This document shows positions 1-6,805 of a stretch of DNA of 13,818 nucleotides, one piece after another. Source of the stretch: Elusimicrobiota bacterium (GTDB lineage: Bacteria; Elusimicrobiota; Elusimicrobia; 2-02-FULL-39-32); contig JAHFBY010000009.1 in NCBI GenBank assembly GCA_023249835.1, forward strand, positions 1 to 13,818, in the 5' to 3' direction. A program made the position numbers and the translations under genes. The notes below the pieces were generated by a model. The model ran no database searches. It was not told where the DNA came from and saw only the letters and a program-made list of their open reading frames with translations. Every line of letters begins with the position of its first letter. Within the stretch, counting starts at the first letter, position 1.

Positions 1-58
1 TTAATCCGGGCGCGTCCCCGCCTCCAGTCAAAATGCCTATCCTTTTAATTTTCTTCAT
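1..58 (-). CDS. 6-phosphofructokinase, N-terminal fragment (runs off left edge)
   Basis: Only the first 19 codons are inside the window. They read MKKIKRIGILTGGGDAPGL, the start of the phosphofructokinase fold, in which the glycine-rich GGGD loop helps bind the phosphoryl donor and the sugar phosphate. The enzyme phosphorylates fructose 6-phosphate in glycolysis. Whether it uses ATP or pyrophosphate cannot be told, because the deciding residues lie outside the window. The ATG at 58 is preceded by GGGAGG with rather short spacing (three bases), and a good promoter lies just upstream. The call rests on a short but very characteristic motif. Confidence 0.85.
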   Translation of the reverse strand, partial: MKKIKRIGILTGGGDAPGL

Positions 59-91
59 AAACCTCCCACTGACAATTGATGCCTTATATCC

Positions 92-119
92 ATTATAAGA
101 ATATTAACGCTTTCATCAA
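92..119 (-). promoter_or_regulatory. Promoter of the phosphofructokinase gene
   Basis: Read on the minus strand, TTGATG (114-119) and a perfect TATAAT (92-97) are separated by 16 bp. Transcription would start near 85, giving an untranslated leader of about 27 bases that carries the GGGAGG ribosome-binding site. It separates this gene from the upstream dedA transcript. Confidence 0.6.
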
Positions 120-170
120 GAGCACAAGCGCACACTTCACTGGAATTGGGGATTGGTAAGCGGACCAGCG

Positions 171-815
171 CTATAGAGAACGCCGGCAATAAACCCGCGC
201 GATTTCAAAAACTGCGGGCAATATGGAAATGAAAACAATGGCGAGGATGATCAGGCTGAAATGACTTCTTACAAAAGCGAGGTTCCCAAAATAGAATCCG
301 GCGAGAACACAGATAAAAATCCAAAGAATTCCGCCCAACACGTTATAGCTGAGAAACTTAAAGTAGCTCATTTTCCCAATTCCAGCGACGAAAGGAGCAA
401 ACGTCCGAATAATTGGAACAAAACGCGCAATGATAATGGTTTTACCCCCATATTTTTCATAGAACTCGTGTGTGCGCTCCAAATGTTTGCGGTTAAGAAA
501 CCGAACATCTTCCTTCATGAAAACTTTTGGTCCCACATAGTATCCAATAGCATAATTGAGCGTGTCGCCAAGAATTGCGGCAATGCTCAACAACAACAAT
601 ATCCAACTTAACTGCAGAGAGCCGATGGCGGCAAATGCGCCGGCGGCAAATAAAAGCGAATCTCCGGGCAAAAAGGGAGTGACCACCAATCCTGTTTCAC
701 AAAATATTATAAAAAACAGCAGAAAATAAGACCAAATCCCATAATTTTGGATTATCATTCCTAAATGTTTGTCCAAATGCAAAAAAATGTCGATACAAAA
801 ATGAATGAGGCTCAA
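171..815 (-). CDS. DedA family membrane protein (VTT/SNARE-associated domain)
   Basis: This 214-residue integral membrane protein has the full DedA signature. E40 lies in [19 protein letters not shown] spans about 48-60, [13 protein letters not shown] follows at 83-95, and [18 protein letters not shown] spans 130-147. E40, D52, R131 and R137 line up, one residue offset, with E39, D51, R130 and R136, which are known to matter in E. coli YqjA. DedA proteins are tied to envelope homeostasis, proton-dependent transport and, for some members, recycling of the undecaprenyl-phosphate or phospholipid carriers; which role applies here is not visible. The start is TTG at 815, chosen because GGAGGT lies nine bases upstream. 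The gene probably belongs to the operon of the two small genes upstream and is followed by the independently promoted phosphofructokinase. Confidence 0.93.
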   Translation of the reverse strand: MSLIHFCIDIFLHLDKHLGMIIQNYGIWSYFLLFFIIFCETGLVVTPFLPGDSLLFAAGAFAAIGSLQLSWILLLLSIAAILGDTLNYAIGYYVGPKVFMKEDVRFLNRKHLERTHEFYEKYGGKTIIIARFVPIIRTFAPFVAGIGKMSYFKFLSYNVLGGILWIFICVLAGFYFGNLAFVRSHFSLIILAIVFISILPAVFEIARVYCRRSL

Positions 816-836
816 GTCTAGTCCACCTCCTATTAT

Positions 837-877
837 CCCCGTCTTTCCTTAATATACCAATAGAAGGAAAGACGGGG
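837..877 (-). repeat. Perfect 14-bp hairpin in the dedA leader
   Basis: CCCCGTCTTTCCTT (837-850) and AAGGAAAGACGGGG (864-877) are exact reverse complements around a 13-base loop. In the minus-strand transcript it falls after the zinc-ribbon gene and ends about eight bases before the dedA ribosome-binding site. No U-run follows in either direction, so it is not a standard intrinsic terminator. It may stabilise or process the mRNA between the genes, or be bound by a protein. Confidence 0.75.
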
Positions 878-906
878 GCTTACCATGCTTAGAAACTTCT
901 TCTTTA

Positions 907-1068
907 TTAACGTCCGCTATTTTTACGCTTTGAGAAACAGTCCTTGCAGTATACTGGACGGTCTCCAGACGGTTTAAACGGCACATCGCATTCCTTTTTG
1001 CACTCCGCACAAGTTGCCTTGTGCATTTCTCTGGGTCCACCAAAACCACCGCTTTGCTGATATGCCAT
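907..1068 (-). CDS. Small zinc-ribbon protein, CxxC-x17-CxxC domain
   Basis: A 53-residue protein. The cysteine pairs are C20-x2-C23 and C41-x2-C44 with exactly 17 residues between, which defines the CxxC-x17-CxxC domain; a further cysteine is at 27. The linker VPFKPSGDRPVYC (29-41) is the typical core of that family. The N-terminus is Gly/Gln-rich and the C-terminus basic (FSKRKNSGR), which would suit nucleic-acid or ribosome binding, but no function is established to my knowledge. The four paired cysteines should bind one zinc ion. The ATG at 1068 has AAGGAG just upstream. It sits 33 bases after the 41-residue gene and 91 bases before dedA on the same strand. An overlapping longer frame (849-1049) has no such support. 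Confidence 0.88.
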   Translation of the reverse strand: MAYQQSGGFGGPREMHKATCAECKKECDVPFKPSGDRPVYCKDCFSKRKNSGR

Positions 1069-1101
1069 ATTATCTCCTTATAGGTATTATCTCTTTATCC
1101 C

Positions 1102-1227
1102 TTACTCAACCTTGGTTTCTTCATCGATTTTCTTCTTAGCCAATTTTTCTCTAAGTTTTTCTTGCTGCTTCTTTTTTGTTGCCATCTCTTTTTGTTTTTT
1201 TTGATACGAATAATTAACTTTTGCCAT
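1102..1227 (-). CDS. Small Lys-rich protein of unknown function
   Basis: A 41-residue protein beginning MAKVNYSYQKKQKEMATKKK, continuing as a strongly charged, probably helical stretch (KQQEKLREKLAKKK) and ending DEETKVE. About a third of the residues are lysine. Short proteins with the same opening (MAK-NYS-EK-QKE-AKKKK) recur as hypothetical proteins in diverse Gram-negative bacteria, so I consider it real. The ATG at 1227 is preceded by AAGGAG with good spacing, and the zinc-ribbon gene follows after 33 bases, so the two are probably co-transcribed. The charge suggests binding to RNA or the ribosome, but this is only inference and no function is claimed. Confidence 0.72.
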   Translation of the reverse strand: MAKVNYSYQKKQKEMATKKKQQEKLREKLAKKKIDEETKVE

Positions 1228-1272
1228 GAATCTCCTTTTTCTTGCTCCGTATTTTATGGAGAACGGACGGTC

Positions 1273-1320
1273 GCTATAAATAGCCGAATTAGATAAGGAT
1301 TATCTCCCGTGATCATTATA
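1273..1320 (-). promoter_or_regulatory. Candidate promoter and operator dyads for the small-gene operon
   Basis: Read on the minus strand there is a perfect TATAAT (1315-1320) but no good -35. Just downstream lie AGATAA-GGA-TTATCT (1291-1305), a perfect 6-bp dyad, and GCTAT-AA-ATAGC (1273-1284), a 5-bp dyad. Both would lie at or just after the start of transcription, where a repressor could act. The intergenic region between the divergent genes is 190 bp. Confidence 0.3.
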
Positions 1321-1380
1321 TTATTATTCTCGTTATGATGATAGTAAAGAAAAACCTATTTTACTCTAACCTTACATCCT

Positions 1381-1408
1381 TTGGCTAATTTTTAGTATTA
1401 TATATAAA
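1381..1408 (+). promoter_or_regulatory. Candidate promoter of the central operon
   Basis: TTGGCT (1381-1386) and TATAAA (1403-1408) are 16 bp apart. Transcription would start near 1415, only a few bases before the ATG at 1418, and no ribosome-binding site precedes that ATG. The first message of the operon may therefore be leaderless. The -35 match is only four of six, so the call is tentative. Confidence 0.4.
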
Positions 1409-1417
1409 TCATTTATT

Positions 1418-3397
1418 ATGACTATTGAATCCTTTAAAAATAAAGTGAAAAAAGTCTTTATTGGGGAGGAACTAGACCCCAAAGACAAGTCCCTTTTCCA
1501 TAACCTATCCCTAGTAGCGTTTCTAGCTTGGGTGGGGTTGGGCGCAGATGGACTTTCTTCCTCCTGTTATGGCCCCGAAGAAGCCTTTCTGGCGCTGGGC
1601 CAACACACGTACCTTTCCATTTTCGTCGGGCTGGGAACAATTTTCACAATTTACGTGATTTCGGCCTGCTATTCCCAAATCATTGAACAGTTTTCCGCTG
1701 GAGGGGGCGGGTATTTAGTCGCCAGCAAACTGCTCTCACCCGTATGGGGCATGGTTTCAGGATCAGCGCTGCTGATAGACTACGTTCTAACCATCACCAT
1801 TTCCGTTGCCAGCGGCGCGGACGCGCTCTTTAGTTTTCTCCCCTATAGTCTCATTTCATATAAGCTTCCTTTTGCATTAATTTCCGTCATCTTGCTTACG
1901 GTTTTAAACCTCCGTGGAGTAAAGGAATCGGTCGTTCCGCTTGTTCCTATTTTTTTAGTGTTTGTATTCACTCACGCATTCGTAGTTTTATATGCCCTTT
2001 GCACCCACATTGGGAACTTTGGAGAAGTTGCTACCCGAACTTTTTCAGACGTCCAAGCGGCGCGCTCGGAAATCGGTTCTCTCGCAATGTTCTTATTGAT
2101 CTTACGGGCCTATAGTTTAGGCGCGGGAACCTATACCGGTATTGAAGCCGTCTCCAACAGCATGCCTATGCTACGCGAACCTAAAGTTCAAACGGGAAAA
2201 CGCACAATGCGTTATATGGCAGCCTCCCTCGCCTTTATGGCGATGGGACTGATGTTGGCCTATCTTCTTTTTCGAATTGAGCCTGTTAGTGGAAAGACAT
2301 TAAACGCCGTATTGTTTGAGAAAATTTCTAGCGGATGGGGCAAAATTGGCGCTCCTTTTGTTTTCATTACTTTAATTTCCGAAGCGGCGGTCCTTTTTGT
2401 AGCGGCGCAAGCAGGGTTTATTGGCGGACCCCGGGTCTTGTCCAATATGGCTCTGGACCGGTGGGCGCCGACCCGATTCGCAATGCTTTCCGACCGGTTC
2501 GTCAGCATGAACGGAATTTTGATCATGGGTATTTTTGCGGAAATTATAATGCTGCTTACTCATGGCTCAGTCCGGTTCTTAGTTGTGCTCTACTCCATAA
2601 ACGTATTTATTACTTTTTTCCTATCCCAATTAGGCATGGTTAAACATTGGTGGACAATTAAAGAAACTTTAGATCATTGGAAGAGAAGAATTACTATCAG
2701 TTCAATTGGTCTGGCACTAACCGGATTTATCCTTATTTCAGTAACTATCCTAAAATTTCACGAAGGCGGCTGGATTACGCTCGTTGTTACCGGATCCCTG
2801 ATCGGCTTATTTTCTCTCATTAAAAGGCACTACAATAATACCCGTTTAACATTGCAAAGACTGGAAAGTTTAGTTGTTTCCACCTATAGCGCGAGCTTTA
2901 ACGTTCCCTTTCAAAAATTACCCCAAGAACCCATGAACAATAAAGCTAAAACCGCCGTAATCTTAGTCAATGGTTTTAATGGACTGGGGCTACATACGCT
3001 TTTTAACGTTATTCAACACTTTAAAGACACGTTCCAAAATTACGTATTCGTTCAAGTTGGAATCATTGACGCAGGGAACTTTAAGGGTTCAGCCGAACTA
3101 GAAAAACTTCAAGAACAATGCGTCAAAGACGTTGAACGCTATGTGCATTTTATGAAGAGCAACGGATTTTATGCGGTTGGCTATCATTCTGTGGCCAACG
3201 ATGTAGTGGAAGAACTCTCTGATTTAGCGCCTAAAATTTTACAGGACTTTTCCAATGCAATTTTTTTTGGCGGCCAGCTTGTTTTTCCGGACGATTCCTT
3301 GTGGTCCAGGTTTTTGCATAACTACACCGTCTTTTCCATACAAAGAAAATTCTATCTCCAAGGCATACCGGTAATGGTCCTGCCAATCCGCGTATAA
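1418..3397 (+). CDS. APC-superfamily transporter, KimA/KUP-like (probable potassium or amino-acid uptake)
   Basis: A 659-residue transporter with about 12 membrane segments (roughly 30-480) and a soluble C-terminal domain (about 510-659). Residues that form the cation site in Bacillus KimA appear in matching contexts: D44 and Y51 in GADGLSSSCYG, D121, Y122, T125 and S129 in DYVLTITIS, and T240 and E243 in TGIE. GGGGYLVASK (95-104) is the conserved loop after segment two. This supports proton-coupled potassium uptake, but large APC permeases of this type are usually annotated as amino-acid transporters and the substrate is not proven. The C-terminal domain (VNGFNGLGLHT near 518) probably faces the cytosol. 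I see no c-di-AMP riboswitch upstream. It is the first gene of the operon, eight bases before the acyl-AMP ligase gene. Confidence 0.82.
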   Translation: MTIESFKNKVKKVFIGEELDPKDKSLFHNLSLVAFLAWVGLGADGLSSSCYGPEEAFLALGQHTYLSIFVGLGTIFTIYVISACYSQIIEQFSAGGGGYLVASKLLSPVWGMVSGSALLIDYVLTITISVASGADALFSFLPYSLISYKLPFALISVILLTVLNLRGVKESVVPLVPIFLVFVFTHAFVVLYALCTHIGNFGEVATRTFSDVQAARSEIGSLAMFLLILRAYSLGAGTYTGIEAVSNSMPMLREPKVQTGKRTMRYMAASLAFMAMGLMLAYLLFRIEPVSGKTLNAVLFEKISSGWGKIGAPFVFITLISEAAVLFVAAQAGFIGGPRVLSNMALDRWAPTRFAMLSDRFVSMNGILIMGIFAEIIMLLTHGSVRFLVVLYSINVFITFFLSQLGMVKHWWTIKETLDHWKRRITISSIGLALTGFILISVTILKFHEGGWITLVVTGSLIGLFSLIKRHYNNTRLTLQRLESLVVSTYSASFNVPFQKLPQEPMNNKAKTAVILVNGFNGLGLHTLFNVIQHFKDTFQNYVFVQVGIIDAGNFKGSAELEKLQEQCVKDVERYVHFMKSNGFYAVGYHSVANDVVEELSDLAPKILQDFSNAIFFGGQLVFPDDSLWSRFLHNYTVFSIQRKFYLQGIPVMVLPIRV

Positions 3398-3405
3398 CTA
3401 GGCTT

Positions 3406-5091
3406 ATGAATTTATGGCAAATTTGGGCGGAAAACAGCGAAAAATTTCCGGATAAAGATGCGATTGTATTTTGGCTGGCCGATAAAGAGCCTTTCCGTTG
3501 GACCTATTCAAAACTTATCATTACATCAACAATATTTGCGCAACACTACCTTTCCATAGGTATTAAAAGAGGGGACGTTTGCGCCATCGTCCTTAAACAT
3601 AACCCATTTTTATATCCGATTTATATGGGTTTGGTTAAAATCGGCGCTATTCCCGCCATCCTCGCTTATCCCAATCCCAGACTGCACCCCGCCAAATTTA
3701 TAGAGGGGATGGAAGGAATGTCCAAACGATCCGGGTTAGATTGGATCTTAACAGAGCGTGGACTAGAAAATGTTCTTAGGCCTTCCACCTTAACGCCGGG
3801 GGCAACGATTAAAGGCCTATTTTTTCCTTTGGAATGGGACCTCTCAAAGCCTCAAAAATACGAACCCCAAAAAGCCACCTTAAATAATTGGGACGATATT
3901 TGTTTGCTCCAACATTCCTCCGGAACAACTGGACTGCAGAAACCTATCACCTTATCTCATAAAGCTGTCGCAACACACATTAAAAAGTATGCGGACGCCA
4001 TCCAGTTAAATCAACATGACAAAATCGTAAGCTGGTTGCCGCTCTATCACGATATGGGCCTGATCGCAGCCTTCCACTTGCCGTTATTTTTTGGACTTAC
4101 TTCAATCCAGTTAGATCCATTTGAATGGGTTATTGCGCCAAATTTATTGCTTGAAGCGGGTTCTAAAGAGGGCGGAACCCTAACCTGGATGCCCAATTTT
4201 GCGTTTAATTTGATGGCGGACAAAATCAACGATGAGGAACTCGCAGGGCTTAACCTGAGGAACTGGCGCATGATCATTAATTGCAGCGAACCGGTTAAAG
4301 CTCTAAGCCATCAAAAATTTGTTCGCAGGTTTGGCAGGTATGGATTTAACGAATCCGCGGTTTCCACTTGTTATGCAATGGCCGAAATGGTTTTCTCTGT
4401 CAGTCAAACCTTGCCCGGGAAACAGCCCCGCATCATTTCCGTAGACTCAAGCGAAATATCTAAAGGCAAAGCCATCCCAACCAACGACCCCGCTAAAAGC
4501 AAAATATTTGTCTCTTCCGGCCAACTCATAAATGAATGTCGAGTGAAAATTATCAATGAAACGGGCGCGGAGGTGCCGGAAGGTCATGCAGGAGAAATCC
4601 TCATCCAATCCGACACGATGTTTGAGGGGTATAGGAACTATCCTGAGAAAACAGCACAGGTATTAAAAAATGGGTGGTATAATAGTGAAGATATTGGGTT
4701 TATTTTGGAAGATCACATTTATGTAATCGGCCGAAAAAAAGATATTATTATTGTTGGGGGAAACAATATTTTTCCCGAAGATATAGAGGCCGTTATCGGA
4801 CAGCTAAATAAGGTACTGCCCGGACGGGTCGTGGCCTTTGGGGAAGAAGACCTTTCAATTGGAACAGAGCAAGTGTCCATTGCGGCAGAGACCAATTGCA
4901 CGGAAAAAAACGAAAAGATGGAATTGGAACGACAAATTAAGCTGGCGGGCATGGGCATTAACGTAACTATTCAAAAAGTTTACCTCCTGCCTCCGCGCTG
5001 GCTAATAAAAAGTTCGTCCGGCAAACTGAGCAGAAAAGCCAATAAAGAAAGAATACTTGGCGGACAACAACAAGGCGAGGGAACATCATGA
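3406..5091 (+). CDS. Fatty acyl-AMP ligase (FAAL-type adenylate-forming enzyme)
   Basis: A 561-residue cytoplasmic enzyme expected to activate a carboxylic acid with ATP and pass it to the carrier protein encoded next. Visible motifs: P-loop SSGTTG with K179 (171-179), WLPLYHDMGL (210-219) and WMPNFAFNL (261-269), which are FAAL hallmarks, YAMAE (323-327), the ribose-binding D429, IGRKKD with R443 (441-446), and the C-terminal catalytic K540 in SSSGKLSRK. The HDMGL and PNFAF motifs separate it from DltA (D-alanine ligase) and from ordinary acyl-CoA synthetases. The acid it activates cannot be read, though a fatty acid is the family default. Its last bases overlap the carrier gene (ATGA), which suggests translational coupling. 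No clear ribosome-binding site precedes the ATG. Confidence 0.9.
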   Translation: MNLWQIWAENSEKFPDKDAIVFWLADKEPFRWTYSKLIITSTIFAQHYLSIGIKRGDVCAIVLKHNPFLYPIYMGLVKIGAIPAILAYPNPRLHPAKFIEGMEGMSKRSGLDWILTERGLENVLRPSTLTPGATIKGLFFPLEWDLSKPQKYEPQKATLNNWDDICLLQHSSGTTGLQKPITLSHKAVATHIKKYADAIQLNQHDKIVSWLPLYHDMGLIAAFHLPLFFGLTSIQLDPFEWVIAPNLLLEAGSKEGGTLTWMPNFAFNLMADKINDEELAGLNLRNWRMIINCSEPVKALSHQKFVRRFGRYGFNESAVSTCYAMAEMVFSVSQTLPGKQPRIISVDSSEISKGKAIPTNDPAKSKIFVSSGQLINECRVKIINETGAEVPEGHAGEILIQSDTMFEGYRNYPEKTAQVLKNGWYNSEDIGFILEDHIYVIGRKKDIIIVGGNNIFPEDIEAVIGQLNKVLPGRVVAFGEEDLSIGTEQVSIAAETNCTEKNEKMELERQIKLAGMGINVTIQKVYLLPPRWLIKSSSGKLSRKANKERILGGQQQGEGTS

Positions 5092-5330
5092 TTTCCGATC
5101 GATTAAAAAAAACAATTTTAAACTCTCTTAGTTTGAACGATTATGATTTCAAAGATGACACTCTTGCGACCGAGGTCCCGGGGTGGGACTCCCTAAACCA
5201 CGTCAACGTGATCCTTGCCGTTGAAAAGGAATTCAACATCCGCCTTAAAGGAATAGAAGTTCTCCGGTTAAAGAACGTCGGCGAACTCCAAAACATTATC
5301 GATGAAAAGCTGAAACTAAAACCCCAATGA
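5088..5330 (+). CDS. Acyl carrier protein
   Basis: An 80-residue carrier protein with the phosphopantetheine attachment motif WDSLNHV, Ser35 being the modified residue. The length, the acidic helices and the VPGWDSL context are normal for discrete carriers such as DltC and ACP. The gene overlaps the acyl-AMP ligase before it and the MBOAT gene after it by four bases each (ATGA), so the three products are probably made in step. The likely job is to hold the activated acyl group as a thioester and present it to the MBOAT protein at the inner face of the membrane. GAGGG lies upstream of the ATG. Confidence 0.93.
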   Translation: MISDRLKKTILNSLSLNDYDFKDDTLATEVPGWDSLNHVNVILAVEKEFNIRLKGIEVLRLKNVGELQNIIDEKLKLKPQ

Positions 5331-6805
5331 CGATTGCCTCCATCCAGTTTTTTTTATTTGTTCTGGTCGCCACCTATATCTACCACTCCCTAGCTTTAAA
5401 GCATAGGGCAAAATATTTACTCTTCATTTCTTATCTTTTTTATCTAAGCTGGGACATCAAGTATGCAGCGCTAATGTCTTTAGTCACCATATTTGTGTAC
5501 TTTACCGCTTTAAAAATAAAAACCGCGCAATCTGATAAGGACAACGGCAAGTTAGTGAAATTAGCAGTCGGTATACTCGTGCTCCTCCTGGCGTTCTACA
5601 AAAGTTATCATTTCATTCAAGGCTCTCTTAGCCAGCTCTCCCATTTGGTTGGACTCAATTTCCTTTCATTCCCTTCAAAAATAATTCTGCCGCTGGGTTT
5701 ATCCTATTACATATTTAAATCGATCAACTATTTAGTTGATATTTATTTAAATAAAATAGACCCTGAAACGAATTTCATCAACTTGGCGAACTATATCTCA
5801 TTTTTTCCCCAAAGCGTATGCGGGCCCATTCAAAAAGCGCAAGATTTTCTGCCGCAAATAAAAAATTTGAGCGAGGTTAGCCCCGACTTATTAGTTAGCG
5901 GATTTCGCTTAATTCTTTTTGGCGCATTTAAAAAACTGGTTGTCGCGGACCGGCTTTTTGAAGAGATTGACACGCTTTTTGTTTACACCAATTCCGCTAA
6001 CGGAGCTCATGCCTATTGGCTTATTGCCTATTTCTACACAATTCAACTTTATGCTGATTTTTCAGCCGCCACGGACATTTCAATAGGCGTGGCCAGGCTT
6101 TTTGGTATTCAGTCCCCCAAGAATTTCAATAATCCATTTTATGCGCCCAATATACAGGAGTTTTGGAGACGGTGGCACATGACATTGACCTCTTGGTTGT
6201 CCGCATACGTGTTTACTCCCCTGTGGCTGCGGTTACGTTATTTCGGAAAATTTGGATTATGTTTCGCTATTTTGACAAACATGCTTCTAATCGGCATGTG
6301 GCACGGCACTCATTTGCAGTTTTTATATTTCGGGCTGATTCAAGGAGCGCTCATCTGCGTTTCAACTTTAACGTTGGAGTTCAGAAATAAATTTTTTAAC
6401 CGCCATAAAACTCTTAATGCCCTAAGAAAATATATCGGCCCTTTAATAACGTTCCACATGGTCGTTGTATCGTTTGTATTTATCCAGGCGAGTTCATTGC
6501 CGGCCGCGTTATTAATTATAAAGAACTTCTTGATTTGTTTGCGGTCGCTTTTATTAGACTTAAACTTATACGAATTCATCGCCAAAATTTTCAAGGTTGG
6601 CCTATACAAAAGTCATTTGGCGAGAATTTTTATCAGTTTGGTTTTAATGGAAACCGTCCACCTCGCTCAAAGCAATCTAGCGTTAAAACAAAAATATTTA
6701 TCGGCGCCTTTATTTTTGCGCTGGGCCGCATATTATTTTCTTATTATTTTTATTGTTTTTTTGTCCAACTTTATAGACCGGCCGTTTGTTTACAATCTAT
6801 TCTAA
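5327..6805 (+). CDS. MBOAT family O-acyltransferase (DltB/AlgI-like)
   Basis: A 492-residue polytopic membrane protein. Family landmarks in order: LGLSYYIFKSINYLVDIY (123-140), ISFFPQSVCGPI (157-168), YADFSAATDISIG (242-254), EFWRRWHMTL (278-287) and GMWHG (323-327), whose H326 matches the catalytic histidine of DltB and AlgI. Such proteins take an acyl group from a cytoplasmic carrier and move it across the membrane onto an extracytoplasmic acceptor or partner protein. With a carrier gene before and an SGNH gene after, the arrangement parallels dltC-dltB-dltD. The usual GG after the FWRRWH block is replaced by FTPLWLRLR. The stop codon overlaps the next start (TAATG), and a long frame that begins inside this gene is not a separate start. 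Confidence 0.93.
   Translation: MTIASIQFFLFVLVATYIYHSLALKHRAKYLLFISYLFYLSWDIKYAALMSLVTIFVYFTALKIKTAQSDKDNGKLVKLAVGILVLLLAFYKSYHFIQGSLSQLSHLVGLNFLSFPSKIILPLGLSYYIFKSINYLVDIYLNKIDPETNFINLANYISFFPQSVCGPIQKAQDFLPQIKNLSEVSPDLLVSGFRLILFGAFKKLVVADRLFEEIDTLFVYTNSANGAHAYWLIAYFYTIQLYADFSAATDISIGVARLFGIQSPKNFNNPFYAPNIQEFWRRWHMTLTSWLSAYVFTPLWLRLRYFGKFGLCFAILTNMLLIGMWHGTHLQFLYFGLIQGALICVSTLTLEFRNKFFNRHKTLNALRKYIGPLITFHMVVVSFVFIQASSLPAALLIIKNFLICLRSLLLDLNLYEFIAKIFKVGLYKSHLARIFISLVLMETVHLAQSNLALKQKYLSAPLFLRWAAYYFLIIFIVFLSNFIDRPFVYNLF

Noticed and set aside
261..611. 116-codon plus-strand frame opposite dedA
   Set aside because: It is antisense to a strongly supported DedA gene and its translation shows no recognisable motif.
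849..1049. 66-codon minus-strand open frame
   Set aside because: It overlaps the 53-residue zinc-ribbon gene in another frame and has no family features; the frame 907-1068 has perfectly spaced cysteines and a ribosome-binding site.
1228..1417. c-di-AMP (ydaO) riboswitch upstream of the KimA-like gene
   Set aside because: The conserved blocks of that riboswitch are not present, and the probable promoter leaves almost no leader.
3406..5330. Reading the first two cassette genes as true dltA and dltC
   Set aside because: The ligase has FAAL motifs (HDMGL, PNFAF) not found in DltA, so D-alanine activation is not supported.
6535..6804. 90-codon N-terminal extension of the SGNH-like protein
   Set aside because: It lies wholly inside the MBOAT gene; the ATG at 6805 gives a normal membrane anchor and stop-start overlap.
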